Source: Hirschia baltica ATCC 49814
Lineage (GTDB): Bacteria > Pseudomonadota > Alphaproteobacteria > Caulobacterales > Hyphomonadaceae
Direction of reading: 5' to 3'
DNA: 64,000 nucleotides
NCBI RefSeq assembly: GCF_000023785.1
Contig: NC_012982.1
Coordinates: forward strand, 2,356,001-2,420,000
Part shown: positions 56,430-64,000 of the stretch, piece by piece
How the letters are laid out: each line of letters starts with the position of its first letter
How positions within the stretch are numbered: position 1 is the stretch's first letter
Notes under the pieces: generated by a model
Seen by the model: only the letters and a program-made list of their open reading frames with translations
What the model was told of the DNA's origin: nothing
The model's database searches: none
Made by a program: the position numbers and the translations under genes

Positions 56430-57050
56430 CTAGAATTTATAGCCGAGCACAACAGAACCTGCGTGTGTGTCCGTATCTTCCAGTGAGTAATATGTATAAT
56501 CACCGCGAAGTTCTAGGCTCTCCGTCATATCAAATGTCAGACCTGCCCCAACTGCTGGACCCGATGCTGAATCTTCAACATTTACAGCCGCCACATTTCC
56601 AACAACAGGCACGGTCGCGTCAAGATCAATATAGGCATACCCTGCTCGCGCATGAACGCCTAGGCGATCATTAATAGGTATTTGCGCCGTACCATATGCA
56701 CCAATCAGATAATTCAACCCGATATCACTGGACTCAGCGATAATATCATCAAGGTCACCATCATTATTGCGGTCAATCTCGAAGTCATCTTCATCAACAT
56801 TATAGTCGAATTCACCATCATCGACACCAGAAGTTAAGTCAGCCTCAACACCAAACATAGGCGTGATCTGCCAACCTGTACGCGCAGTAAAAGCGCTCGT
56901 ACCTACACCATCGGCAATACCATCTGGCTCTAACTCAAGGTAAGAATACCCACCTTGTACATATGGCCCGGTGTCTTCAACCGCTTGAGCATGAGCCGCC
57001 CCCATAAGTGAGAGAGCAGAAACAGCAGCACCAGCAAAAATCGTCTTCAT
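56430..57050 (-). CDS. Outer-membrane beta-barrel protein
   Basis: The 206-residue product has a Sec signal peptide (about 1-22, AAHAQA) and alternating strands typical of OmpA/OmpW-like 8-stranded barrels (YVQGGYSYLELEP; GVHARAGYAYIDLDA; LELRGDYTYYSLED). It ends VVLGYKF with the terminal Phe that BAM recognises. An insert at about residues 80-105 has a run of acidic residues with a calcium-loop-like DRNNDGDLDD. There is a possible leader hairpin at 57141-57162. The function of the barrel is unknown. Confidence 0.85.
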   Translation of the reverse strand: MKTIFAGAAVSALSLMGAAHAQAVEDTGPYVQGGYSYLELEPDGIADGVGTSAFTARTGWQITPMFGVEADLTSGVDDGEFDYNVDEDDFEIDRNNDGDLDDIIAESSDIGLNYLIGAYGTAQIPINDRLGVHARAGYAYIDLDATVPVVGNVAAVNVEDSASGPAVGAGLTFDMTESLELRGDYTYYSLEDTDTHAGSVVLGYKF

Positions 57051-57342
57051 GATATATTCCTTCGCAGTTAAAAATCACCTGCAAGACAAACGCTGAAAAT
57101 TACAGAACCGCGTCGTCAACAAGCTGGTGAACTACGCGCCGGGCGGCATGTTAGTTCCGCCCTCCACCTATTTTGTGAACAATCATAATTTTAATTAATT
57201 GTAGGGCTTACGCACTTGAAACAACCCTCCAGCAACGCCATCGGATGCCCCGATATTCTCATTTTTTTCCAAGGGCCAAATTTCACGCAAAAGTATGCAA
57301 AATCAACAAATTGCAATCACACCCTTTTTAATTCCCGTGAAT
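57051..57342. other. Gap holding the barrel-gene leader
   Basis: Apart from the GGGCGG/CCGCCC hairpin (57141-57146 and 57157-57162), no gene or other element was seen. The promoter of the next gene begins at 57343. Confidence 0.45.
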
Positions 57343-57389
57343 TTGACCATAAAAGTTGTGTTAACGTTAATATTGTGACTTTCCGTCAC
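57343..57389 (+). promoter_or_regulatory. Promoter and operator-like repeats of the acidic membrane protein gene
   Basis: TTGACC (57343-57348) and TTAATA (57367-57372) are spaced by 18 nt. The palindrome TTAACGTTAA (57361-57370) overlaps the -10. The inverted repeat GTGAC-TTTCC-GTCAC (57375-57389) covers the expected start point, a position suited to repression. Confidence 0.5.
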
Positions 57390-57446
57390 ACGCCTGTCGT
57401 TCCATAATAGTACACCCATGATTAATTTTATGCTGAGGGGCAAATC

Positions 57447-59168
57447 ATGAAGACCATTGGGAATATTTTCAAAGCCGCCTTCAAAGGCTTGCTAACACTA
57501 CCATTCGTGCTTGGTATCTGGGCGCTATTATCTCATTATTTTCCGGATATCCAATCATCCGCGCTTCAATTATGTGATGATGCGATCCAACACATCTTAC
57601 CCCTATTGGGTGAGAGACAAGACTATGTGAGCAACTCTCTATTAACGCCGCTCACTGTATTCATGATTGCTCTGACGATATTAAGCCGCTTCTTCCTCGT
57701 GGATTTCTTCTTGGGCCTGCTATCAGGCATAGGCAGTCTATTTAAAAGCAAAGACGATACCCGCTCCGCCAAAGACCTCATGAAAGCCGGCGAAAAAGAA
57801 GCCAAAGCGCGTGAGAAGCAAGAACAGCGCGAAGCAGCCATCGCAGCTAAAGAAGCAGAAAAACAAGCAAAAATTGATGCAAAGCTCGCCGCAGAACAAG
57901 CCAAAATTGATGAAAAAGCAGCTGCGGAACAAGCTAAGGCAGACGCCAAAGCCGCCGCCATAGCTGCCAAGCAGCAAGCAGCCGAAGAAAAAGAGCACGC
58001 CAAAGCCGCAAAGAAAAACAAAAAAAGCAAAGATAATACCAGCGACGCAAAAGAAACCGCTCCTGAAGATACAGACTCTCTAATTGCCCCGGCAGCAATT
58101 GCTACATCTGTTGCAGCAGCAGCTATTGCAACAGCAACGCAATCTGCTGACGCAGACACCTCTGAATCTTCATCAGACAATGGTTTCGTCTCGGAAGAAG
58201 AATTATTGGCAGACATGCCCGAAGCAGAGGCGATGACTGCAGAAACCCTAGAAACAGAAGCAAATGTCACTTTTGCAGATGAGACGCCTGAAGCCGCCGA
58301 ACATGAAACACCCTTAACCGTAGAACCTATTGCAGAAAAAATTGCCCTTGCGGACACAGAAATCAAACTCTCTGACATTGAAGCGGCGCTTGATGATGCA
58401 CTTGATGAAATTCCCGACACAGCAGAGCTAGACACTCCGCCAGTCATTGAAGAAGCCAATATCGCGCCAGAAGTCATCACCGAAGAAATTGCCCCTAGTT
58501 TAGATGATGAAGAATTAGTGCTGCCGGAATCGCCAGAGCTAGACGCAGCGCAAATCATTGAAGAACTTCCTGAGATGGAAGAACTACCAGCAACAGAATC
58601 TGTAGACGACTTTGAATCTGAGGCACCCATTATTGAAGATCTTCCCGATCTTGAAGATCCAGGCCTCGACGATGAAACACCTCTTGCTGCCGAAGCGGTG
58701 GCCGAACCAGTTTCTCCAGAAACTCCTGATCTAGAACTAGACGCGCCAATTGTTGAAGACTTAGACGAGTTAGAAGAATTAACTCCGCCTCCCGAAATGG
58801 AGATTGACAATATTGACGATGCTTCGTCTGACCTTAAACCTGAAGCACTTCCTGAACTCGTAGAAGATGTTCCTGAAAGCTTGGATTTATCTGAGGGCCT
58901 TTCGTTAGATAATCTAGACGATACACCTGATCTGGATGCACTCTCAGAGCTTGGTGATTATCCTTCCGATGCAGACTTGATAAAAGCACCCAAGACCGAG
59001 GAAGAATCTCTTGCAGAGATAGAAGAGCTAGCAGGCATGGAAGAAATGCCCGATATTACAGACCTTCCTGACCTTCCAGACACGCCTGAAGTCGAAGACA
59101 TGCTAGCAGATGATCTTTTGGAAGACCTTCCAGACATTGATGATTTGGACCCATTAAAGATCAACTAG
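57447..59168 (+). CDS. Acidic membrane-anchored protein with Lys/Ala/Glu helix
   Basis: No family was recognised. The 573-residue product has three distinct parts. Residues 1-100 hold two hydrophobic segments (about 12-30 and 65-95). Residues 105-200 are a Lys, Ala, Glu and Gln helix resembling the TolA middle domain. Residues 215-573 are an extremely acidic, Pro- and Leu-spaced low-complexity region with many ELP, DLPDLED and EEL motifs and almost no basic residues. GAGGGG precedes the ATG. It sits between the barrel gene and zapE with its own promoter and terminator. It may span or organise the envelope, but that is only inference. Confidence 0.7.
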   Translation: MKTIGNIFKAAFKGLLTLPFVLGIWALLSHYFPDIQSSALQLCDDAIQHILPLLGERQDYVSNSLLTPLTVFMIALTILSRFFLVDFFLGLLSGIGSLFKSKDDTRSAKDLMKAGEKEAKAREKQEQREAAIAAKEAEKQAKIDAKLAAEQAKIDEKAAAEQAKADAKAAAIAAKQQAAEEKEHAKAAKKNKKSKDNTSDAKETAPEDTDSLIAPAAIATSVAAAAIATATQSADADTSESSSDNGFVSEEELLADMPEAEAMTAETLETEANVTFADETPEAAEHETPLTVEPIAEKIALADTEIKLSDIEAALDDALDEIPDTAELDTPPVIEEANIAPEVITEEIAPSLDDEELVLPESPELDAAQIIEELPEMEELPATESVDDFESEAPIIEDLPDLEDPGLDDETPLAAEAVAEPVSPETPDLELDAPIVEDLDELEELTPPPEMEIDNIDDASSDLKPEALPELVEDVPESLDLSEGLSLDNLDDTPDLDALSELGDYPSDADLIKAPKTEEESLAEIEELAGMEEMPDITDLPDLPDTPEVEDMLADDLLEDLPDIDDLDPLKIN

Positions 59169-59189
59169 CGCACAATCAGTTCACATTAT

Positions 59190-59223
59190 AACAAGCCCAT
59201 CAGCATATCTGGTGGGCTTGTTT
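59190..59223. terminator. Bidirectional terminator between the acidic protein gene and zapE
   Basis: AACAAGCCCA (59190-59199) and TGGGCTTGTT (59213-59222) are fully paired with a 13-nt loop, followed by T residues. Confidence 0.9.
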
Positions 59224-59236
59224 CGTTTATACCAAT

Positions 59237-60364
59237 CTATGGGGCGACCGCTTCTTCACTGCGGCCGGCTGCCAGATAGTCTTTTGAGCGCATCTCATGC
59301 AAGCGGCTGGCTGTGCGCTCAAACTCAAACGCCCCATCACCTTCAGGATATAAATCATCCGGCTCTGCCTCAGCACTCAGCACAAGCTTGGTACGCGATT
59401 CATACAAAGCATCAATCAATGTCACAAACCGCTTCGCCGCATTGCGGTTTGCAGGCGTCAACATCGGCACATGTTCGATAAATACAGTATGGAACCGACG
59501 CGCAATCACAAGATAATCTGCTGCCCCTAAGGGTTTGTCACACAACTCACTAAAACTAAAAAAAGCACAACCTGCAGCATGGCGTGACACGCGAAGCGTT
59601 CGTCCTTGAACGGTCAATTCAACTTGACTGTCAGAAACCCCTTTAGTGAGTCGCACCCAAGCTTCCTGCAACGCATTATCGGAAGCCTGATTTAAGGGTG
59701 AGTAATACACCGGAGCAGCGATCAGCCTTTCAAGCCTATAATCCATGTCAGACTTCAGCTCGATAATGTCCAACTTGTCTTTGATCATGCCAATAAACGG
59801 CTTGAACAGATCACGATTGACACCGCCCGCATATAAATCATCCGGGTGCCTATTTGATGTCGCGACGACAACTATGTCGTGCTTCCACAATTGCTCAAAT
59901 AAACGCCCCAAAATCATTGCATCAGCAATGTCAGTCACATGAAATTCATCAAAACACAAAAGCCGCGCCTTATCGGCTATATGTTTGGCGGCGGGCGGGA
60001 TTGGGTCTTCGCCAACACCTTTAACATAAGCAGCATGTTTCCTGCGCGACTTTTCATCCAGCTTCCGCCACTGCGCGATAAAGCTATGGGTTTCAAGCAT
60101 AAAGTCATGAAAATGCGTGCGCAGCGCAGGCTTTAAAGGCGTATGCGCATGAAACAAATCCATCAACATGGATTTCCCTCGCCCGACACCGCCCCAGATA
60201 TAAAGCCCCTTGGGGTATACAGGTTTAGAAAACCAACCTGTCTTCATTTCAGATAATTGCGTGGCCAACATATCAAAACGCTGCGCCATATCGGCTTGTG
60301 CAGAATCAGCTTTCAGCTGACCTGCCGCGACTTTTTCTTTATAATTTTGATAAAGCTCAACCAT
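59237..60364 (-). CDS. zapE: Cell-division ATPase ZapE (AFG1 family)
   Basis: ZapE/AFG1 is an AAA-type ATPase linked to the Z ring and, in mitochondria, to respiratory protein turnover. The 375-residue product has Walker A IWGGVGRGKSMLMDLF, Walker B LCFDEFHVTDIADAMILGRL, sensor VVATSNRHPDDLYAGGVNRD, and a C-terminal arginine-rich segment (RNAAKRFVTLIDALYESRTK). Its place next to mdh is the usual alphaproteobacterial order, here interrupted by two genes. Confidence 0.93.
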   Translation of the reverse strand: MVELYQNYKEKVAAGQLKADSAQADMAQRFDMLATQLSEMKTGWFSKPVYPKGLYIWGGVGRGKSMLMDLFHAHTPLKPALRTHFHDFMLETHSFIAQWRKLDEKSRRKHAAYVKGVGEDPIPPAAKHIADKARLLCFDEFHVTDIADAMILGRLFEQLWKHDIVVVATSNRHPDDLYAGGVNRDLFKPFIGMIKDKLDIIELKSDMDYRLERLIAAPVYYSPLNQASDNALQEAWVRLTKGVSDSQVELTVQGRTLRVSRHAAGCAFFSFSELCDKPLGAADYLVIARRFHTVFIEHVPMLTPANRNAAKRFVTLIDALYESRTKLVLSAEAEPDDLYPEGDGAFEFERTASRLHEMRSKDYLAAGRSEEAVAP

Positions 60365-60486
60365 TCAAATGGCCTTAGTATCAACTCATGTGAAGGTCGA
60401 GTGCTCAGCCAGCAATTCCCAAACAAAAGGGCCAAACACTTTGCGCTTGACCCTGTTTTTTTGAAAATTGCGAATTTAGCGATCAC

Positions 60487-60918
60487 TTATGCGACTGCGC
60501 CCTTGGCACCAGTTCCACCCATAACTTCAAGTAGGAAGTCGTAGAATTTATCTGGATAGCGACTAAACTCATTCATTGCCAAATCTTCTTTAGCAATCGC
60601 TTTAGGAGCACAATTGCACCCCACTTTGCACAAAAAATCGACCATCGACTGACGTTTATCGCTCGCAGACACAACAGCAAGGCGAAAATCACCCATGCTG
60701 GCAACACGCGTTACAGTCGTATCTTCGTCCATGGAATCCGGTAATCGCAAATCGAGCATGACTAGGTCAAAACGCTCGAGTCTCAATTTTTTTTCCGCTT
60801 CCAATAGTGATCCTGCCAAAACCAGATCGACTGGCAAACGCTGTCTCGTCGCCGCAACACCTGCAGCCAACAACATTTCCGACGCTTTTGGATGATCCTC
60901 GACCCACAGAACTTTCAC
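60487..60918 (-). CDS. Single-domain response regulator
   Basis: The 143-residue product is a receiver domain without an output. It has the acidic pair in VLWVEDHP (Glu7, Asp8), phosphoacceptor Asp56 in LVMLDLRLPDS, Ser in VVSAS and Lys in CAPKAI. It therefore looks able to be phosphorylated. A Cys cluster (CKVGCNC) just before the Lys is unusual. The partner kinase is not in the window. A phosphate shuttle or protein-protein switch role is likely. Confidence 0.85.
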   Translation of the reverse strand: MKVLWVEDHPKASEMLLAAGVAATRQRLPVDLVLAGSLLEAEKKLRLERFDLVMLDLRLPDSMDEDTTVTRVASMGDFRLAVVSASDKRQSMVDFLCKVGCNCAPKAIAKEDLAMNEFSRYPDKFYDFLLEVMGGTGAKGAVA

Positions 60919-61167
60919 TAAATGACTCCTTGCCCCTCATAAGTGGCTTTTATGCATTTTTGTAACAATACAGTAAATAGCTTCACTGCCGAAAAACAAA
61001 GAAAAATACAACATGCTTATTTATATACATTGAAAAACAACATCTGCCACAAATTGACGCTAAAAACACAATTCAAATACAATATAGTGATATAGCAAGA
61101 ACTATCATTATATAATATTTACCTACAAAGTGCTGTGCCTTCTGTATTGCCATCTGAGGGAGTATCA

Positions 61168-61212
61168 ATGTTTGACTATAATCAATCTATTTGCATTGAT
61201 ATTGTACTTTGA
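61168..61212 (+). CDS. Possible 14-codon ORF
   Basis: An ATG is preceded by GAGGGAG with 6 nt spacing and encodes 14 residues (MFDYNQSICIDIVL). The strong ribosome site in an otherwise empty AT-rich stretch is the only evidence. It may be a leader peptide or chance. Confidence 0.25.
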   Translation: MFDYNQSICIDIVL

Positions 61213-61375
61213 AATGTAAATTTCTAACACTCAAATATATGTTTTATAATTTTATTATATAGTGAAACCCCTCACCTTTAAACATTTTCCGTAATAAGTT
61301 TAAAGAAGGCGATAGGCTTTAGTTTCTTCTTTTCTTTAAATGATAAACCTGATCAAATTTGATAAAGTTAATAAT

Positions 61376-61410
61376 AAAGCCTCCACACCGTAATAAAGTG
61401 CGAAGGCTTT
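61376..61410 (-). terminator. Terminator of creD
   Basis: AAAGCCTCCACAC (61376-61388) pairs with GTGCGAAGGCTTT (61398-61410) with two mismatches. On the minus strand it is 27 nt after the creD stop. Confidence 0.75.
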
Positions 61411-61436
61411 AAAATAAAATCGAATATTTGCTCAGA

Positions 61437-62876
61437 TTAACCTGACTTCACTCTTGATGCTTCGCTATTTCCAGAAAGCCCATACCAATCCAACTCTCTC
61501 GTCTTCCACATAGTGAAAGCAATAGCGGCAAAGCTAGCGATTGAGCCCACAAGCAGCGCATAATCCTGCATCCGCATAAGCACATATATCAGTGCGTAAA
61601 GCGAGGTGAAAACAATAAAGGCATTCATTCGCGCCTCACGCCCACCAAAGACTGCACCAGCATATAGCGATAATGCCGCAACTGTCGCCGAAGCAGCCAC
61701 AATAAAGCCTGCTGTAAATCCAGTATGCTCCGATACGCCCAAGAGTAGCAGATAGAACACAACTTGAGCCAAACCAACAAGCACATATTGGGCCGGGTGC
61801 GTACGCATGGAACTTGTGGTTTCAAATAGAAAATATGCCAAAAATACCAGCCCAATAAACATGGGTGCATATTTTAATGCACGCATGACTGATTGATATG
61901 GCGACGTCTCATCCAATAATCGCAAACCCATATTAGATTGTACTAAGTCATATAATTGCAAATTCTCGCCAGATGCTTCTACACCCCTAGCAAGATACGG
62001 CACTTTCCAGTTTGCTGTAAAACCTTCATCCGTGATCGAACGCTCGACAGGAAGAAAACCACCAACAAAGCTTGGCGATGCCCAATCTCCAGTTAATTCA
62101 ATACTCGTATTCTGGGCAAAAGCCGCAAACCCAATGCGCTGCGCGCCCGTTAATCGCATACTGGCCGTCAGATCAAAAACGGAGTTCTCATCCAATGAGA
62201 TCCCCCGAACCGAACCGACCGTATCTGACAAAGAACTCGATAATGCGCCATTACCCGGCCCAAGACTGATCTTTTCTTCGCCGATCTGAACGAGCACATC
62301 ATCCTTGATGCCGCGCAAATCTGACATGCCCATATGAATGCGCGCATCATCCCAATGCAATGTTGCGCCGCGCGGCTTGTTCAACATGGCTTGCTCCAAA
62401 TCAAAGCTCGCCTTAAAATCAATATTCACATCAAACACTGGCACACGGTGCAAGCTCCGCTTCAGCATTTCGGTTTTCAAATCCGCCCTTGCAAACCCGC
62501 TTGTGCCAAACACAACAAACTCGCCTGTTTTCTTGCGCTGCGTGTCGATCATAACACCGCTATTATTGGGCACTCTTTCAGTGACGATCTGCTCATACGG
62601 AATAGATAAAACCGGCCCAAGCACAATCTGCTCCCCACCTCGCGCCAAACTCACCTCTTGCACCGCTTGCTGTGCGTTTGTGGTGCGCTCTTTCACAACG
62701 CCCCAGACAAACATTGTCGGAATAGCCATAAGTAGCGCCAATGCGCACACAAGCAGTAATTTCAAACCAAATGATCTGTTGGGCATATACGCCCCCACAT
62801 TCAACCGATTAAAATTTGGCCCGTTCTCGTCTTGGGATGATCCCACTCCACCATCTTCCATTTCTTCACTCTCCAA
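61437..62876 (-). CDS. creD: Inner-membrane protein CreD
   Basis: CreD is an inner-membrane protein of the CreBC regulon in enterobacteria; its biochemical role is unclear. The 479-residue product has a cytoplasmic acidic N-terminus of about 33 residues and a first membrane helix (about 38-60). A large periplasmic domain includes GEQIVLGPVLSIPYEQ and RGATLHWDDARIHMGMSDLR. About five C-terminal helices follow, with AYFLFETTSSMRTHPAQYVL and LGVSEHTGFTAGFIVAA. No creB/creC genes are beside it, so regulation must differ. Confidence 0.92.
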   Translation of the reverse strand: MESEEMEDGGVGSSQDENGPNFNRLNVGAYMPNRSFGLKLLLVCALALLMAIPTMFVWGVVKERTTNAQQAVQEVSLARGGEQIVLGPVLSIPYEQIVTERVPNNSGVMIDTQRKKTGEFVVFGTSGFARADLKTEMLKRSLHRVPVFDVNIDFKASFDLEQAMLNKPRGATLHWDDARIHMGMSDLRGIKDDVLVQIGEEKISLGPGNGALSSSLSDTVGSVRGISLDENSVFDLTASMRLTGAQRIGFAAFAQNTSIELTGDWASPSFVGGFLPVERSITDEGFTANWKVPYLARGVEASGENLQLYDLVQSNMGLRLLDETSPYQSVMRALKYAPMFIGLVFLAYFLFETTSSMRTHPAQYVLVGLAQVVFYLLLLGVSEHTGFTAGFIVAASATVAALSLYAGAVFGGREARMNAFIVFTSLYALIYVLMRMQDYALLVGSIASFAAIAFTMWKTRELDWYGLSGNSEASRVKSG

Positions 62877-62988
62877 ACATGGATGTATTTAATACACCCC
62901 CAAATCAGTTTATGACTTTTTGTTCAGGCTAGAATGTGATCCATAAAAGGCGAAATAAGATCACTATGAGGTTTTAAAGGGACACGAT

Positions 62989-63372
62989 ATGAAACTTCAG
63001 GATTATAGCGCATTCTGTAAGTCCATCCCAAACACAACCCATGTGGTGCAATGGGGTGATGCCCATGTTTGGAAAATTGGCGGCAAAGTTTTCGCCGTCG
63101 GCGGATGGGCCAAAGACATTCAAAATGACGATCCCGATCATATTTGCATCTCAATCAAAGTCTCTGAAATGGCATGGGAAATAATCAGAGACGTTCCCGG
63201 ATGCCGCCCCGCGCCATATCTTGCCTCTCGCGGTATGAAATGGGTTCAACGCACAGGCAATGAAACCATTTCCGATGAAGAGATGAAAACCTACATCAAA
63301 CAAAGCCACGACATCGTCGCGACAGGACTAACCAAAAAACGACAAAGAGAGCTGGGACTGTTAAAGGACTAA
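62989..63372 (+). CDS. MmcQ/YjbR family protein
   Basis: The 127-residue product matches the YjbR family (CyaY-like fold; PF04237). It has the family order HVVQWGDAHVWKIGGKVFAV, SIKVSEMAWEIIRDVPGCRP and APYLASRGMKWVQR, then a terminal helix with ATGLTKKRQRELGL. AAAGGGACACGAT precedes the ATG. DNA binding has been proposed for the family but the role is unknown. Confidence 0.92.
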   Translation: MKLQDYSAFCKSIPNTTHVVQWGDAHVWKIGGKVFAVGGWAKDIQNDDPDHICISIKVSEMAWEIIRDVPGCRPAPYLASRGMKWVQRTGNETISDEEMKTYIKQSHDIVATGLTKKRQRELGLLKD

Positions 63373-63405
63373 CCCCTCTCCTGCACTTTATGCGTCTCAC
63401 GCTGA

Positions 63406-63900
63406 TTAGGTTTGCAGCTCTTCAAGTAGCTCATCCATAAGATTAAAGCCCATACCCCAACCGCCGCCCATGCGATCTTTCATGCTGGCAAACATAGCTA
63501 TTTCAGCATCAGATGCATTGTGCGGCTTCCATGTAAATCTAAGCTTTGTCACACCGCCCACCTCTTCAAATTCCGCGATAGTAAGCAGCGTCGCCGGCCA
63601 ATCAGGCATCATGGGGGAAGCAATGATATTCCAATCCTTATCCGTGGTTGAGAGAAGCATGCTCAACAAATCTTCTGGCATCACCTCTTCAAAAACAGCC
63701 TTGCTAAACATGGCCCCCTTTTCCATGCGCATTTCATTGAGCCATTCTCCGCCTTTTTCTAGCTCAAATTTGTGAATCACCGTCTCAACATTAGGGCCAT
63801 ACCAGCGCGCCAGCAGTTCAGGCTGCGTCCAACATTTCCAGACCAAACTTTTCGCCGCTTTAAACTCGCGATCAATAATCAGTTTTGGTAATTCACTCAT
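63406..63900 (-). CDS. SRPBCC (AHSA1-like) domain protein
   Basis: The 164-residue product is an Aha1-type START/SRPBCC fold: LIIDREFKAAKSLVWKCWTQ, then PELLARWYGPN, a helix-grip middle and the final helix GWGMGFNLMDELLEEL. Its start overlaps the stop of an upstream ArsR-type gene by 8 nt. This ArsR-SRPBCC pair is widespread in bacteria, with the SRPBCC protein probably binding a small hydrophobic ligand. Confidence 0.9.
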   Translation of the reverse strand: MSELPKLIIDREFKAAKSLVWKCWTQPELLARWYGPNVETVIHKFELEKGGEWLNEMRMEKGAMFSKAVFEEVMPEDLLSMLLSTTDKDWNIIASPMMPDWPATLLTIAEFEEVGGVTKLRFTWKPHNASDAEIAMFASMKDRMGGGWGMGFNLMDELLEELQT

Positions 63901-64000
63901 TGGGCTTCTCCCCCTCTTCCATTTTTAATTCATTCAAAAGGGTGTCGAGCTGATCAAAACTGTTCTCCCAAAATTCCTTGTATTGCTCCAGCCAATTCAC
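63893..64000 (-). CDS. ArsR-type transcriptional regulator, 3' end only
   Basis: Only 35 codons and the stop are inside the window. They include NWLEQYKEFWENSFDQLD, then TLLNELK and an acidic end. The Trp-x4-Phe-Trp plus Leu-rich helix is the usual C-terminal helix of ArsR regulators paired with SRPBCC genes. It overlaps the SRPBCC start by 8 nt. The DNA-binding domain lies to the right of the window. Confidence 0.7.
   Translation of the reverse strand: MNWLEQYKEFWENSFDQLDTLLNELKMEEGEKPNE

Larger units (their letters stand above)
60919..61436. other. AT-rich gene-poor gap
   Basis: This is 518 nt of strongly AT-rich sequence. It contains one short ORF with a good ribosome site (61168-61212) and the creD terminator at the right end. 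No RNA gene or repeat array was recognised. Confidence 0.5.

Noticed and set aside
57623-58810. 395-codon Ser-rich frame on the minus strand
   Set aside because: It is antisense to the acidic protein; Glu/Asp/Ala codons read as Ser/Phe/Ala on the other strand. No ribosome site.

Overview
The window looks like chromosome of a dimorphic alphaproteobacterium in the Caulobacter/Hyphomonadaceae line. The evidence is a CtrA of the Caulobacter type, the CtrA antagonist SciP, the flagellar sigma-54 activator FlbD, the FliH variant FlbE, divergent sigma-54 hook promoters, and a mdh-sucCD-odhAB-lpd gene order. Base composition, judged by eye, is in the mid-40s % GC, low for Caulobacter and closer to marine Hyphomonadaceae such as Hirschia. 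The genus is an inference. No rRNA, tRNA, insertion sequence, prophage or CRISPR array was recognised.

Region 1 (1-23.2 kb) is a flagellum and cell-cycle block. flgK-flgL run leftward and fliK-flgD-flgE rightward from a shared 496-nt region. That region holds two opposed sigma-54 promoters (TGGCCCG-N4-TTGC) with an inverted repeat midway, where an FlbD enhancer would be expected. sciP follows, then fliF-fliG-flbE(fliH)-fliN-flbD-flhA-flhF-flhG behind a CtrA-like box. A membrane GGDEF-EAL protein, fliJ, fliI and ctrA complete the block. The window therefore carries a master regulator (CtrA), its antagonist (SciP), the next-tier activator (FlbD) and their targets.

Region 2 (23.2-39.9 kb) is mixed: an UrcA-family exported protein opposite a LysR regulator, two lipoproteins, two unassigned proteins, priA opposite xerC, a DEAD-box RNA helicase with an Arg/Gly repeat tail and a long structured leader, an exported phosphodiesterase, a VOC protein, an EamA transporter overlapping a HopJ-family gene, a histidine-phosphatase lipoprotein, and a membrane protein with a winged-helix regulator.

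Region 3 (40-60.4 kb) is a TCA-cycle neighbourhood. lpd, sucB, sucA, sucD, sucC, mdh and zapE are all on the minus strand in the alphaproteobacterial order. They are separated by accessory genes: LytTR regulator, acyltransferase, YdcZ-type protein, orphan TAXI protein, two tandem 30-codon membrane microproteins, thioredoxin-fold protein, DUF1428 protein, outer-membrane barrel and a very acidic membrane protein. lpd, sucC and mdh each have the same LacI-type palindrome (TGKTAGCGCTA) upstream, which suggests a TCA regulon.

Region 4 (60.4-64 kb) holds a single-domain response regulator, an AT-rich gene-poor gap, creD, a YjbR-family gene, and an SRPBCC gene overlapping a partial ArsR-type gene at the right edge.
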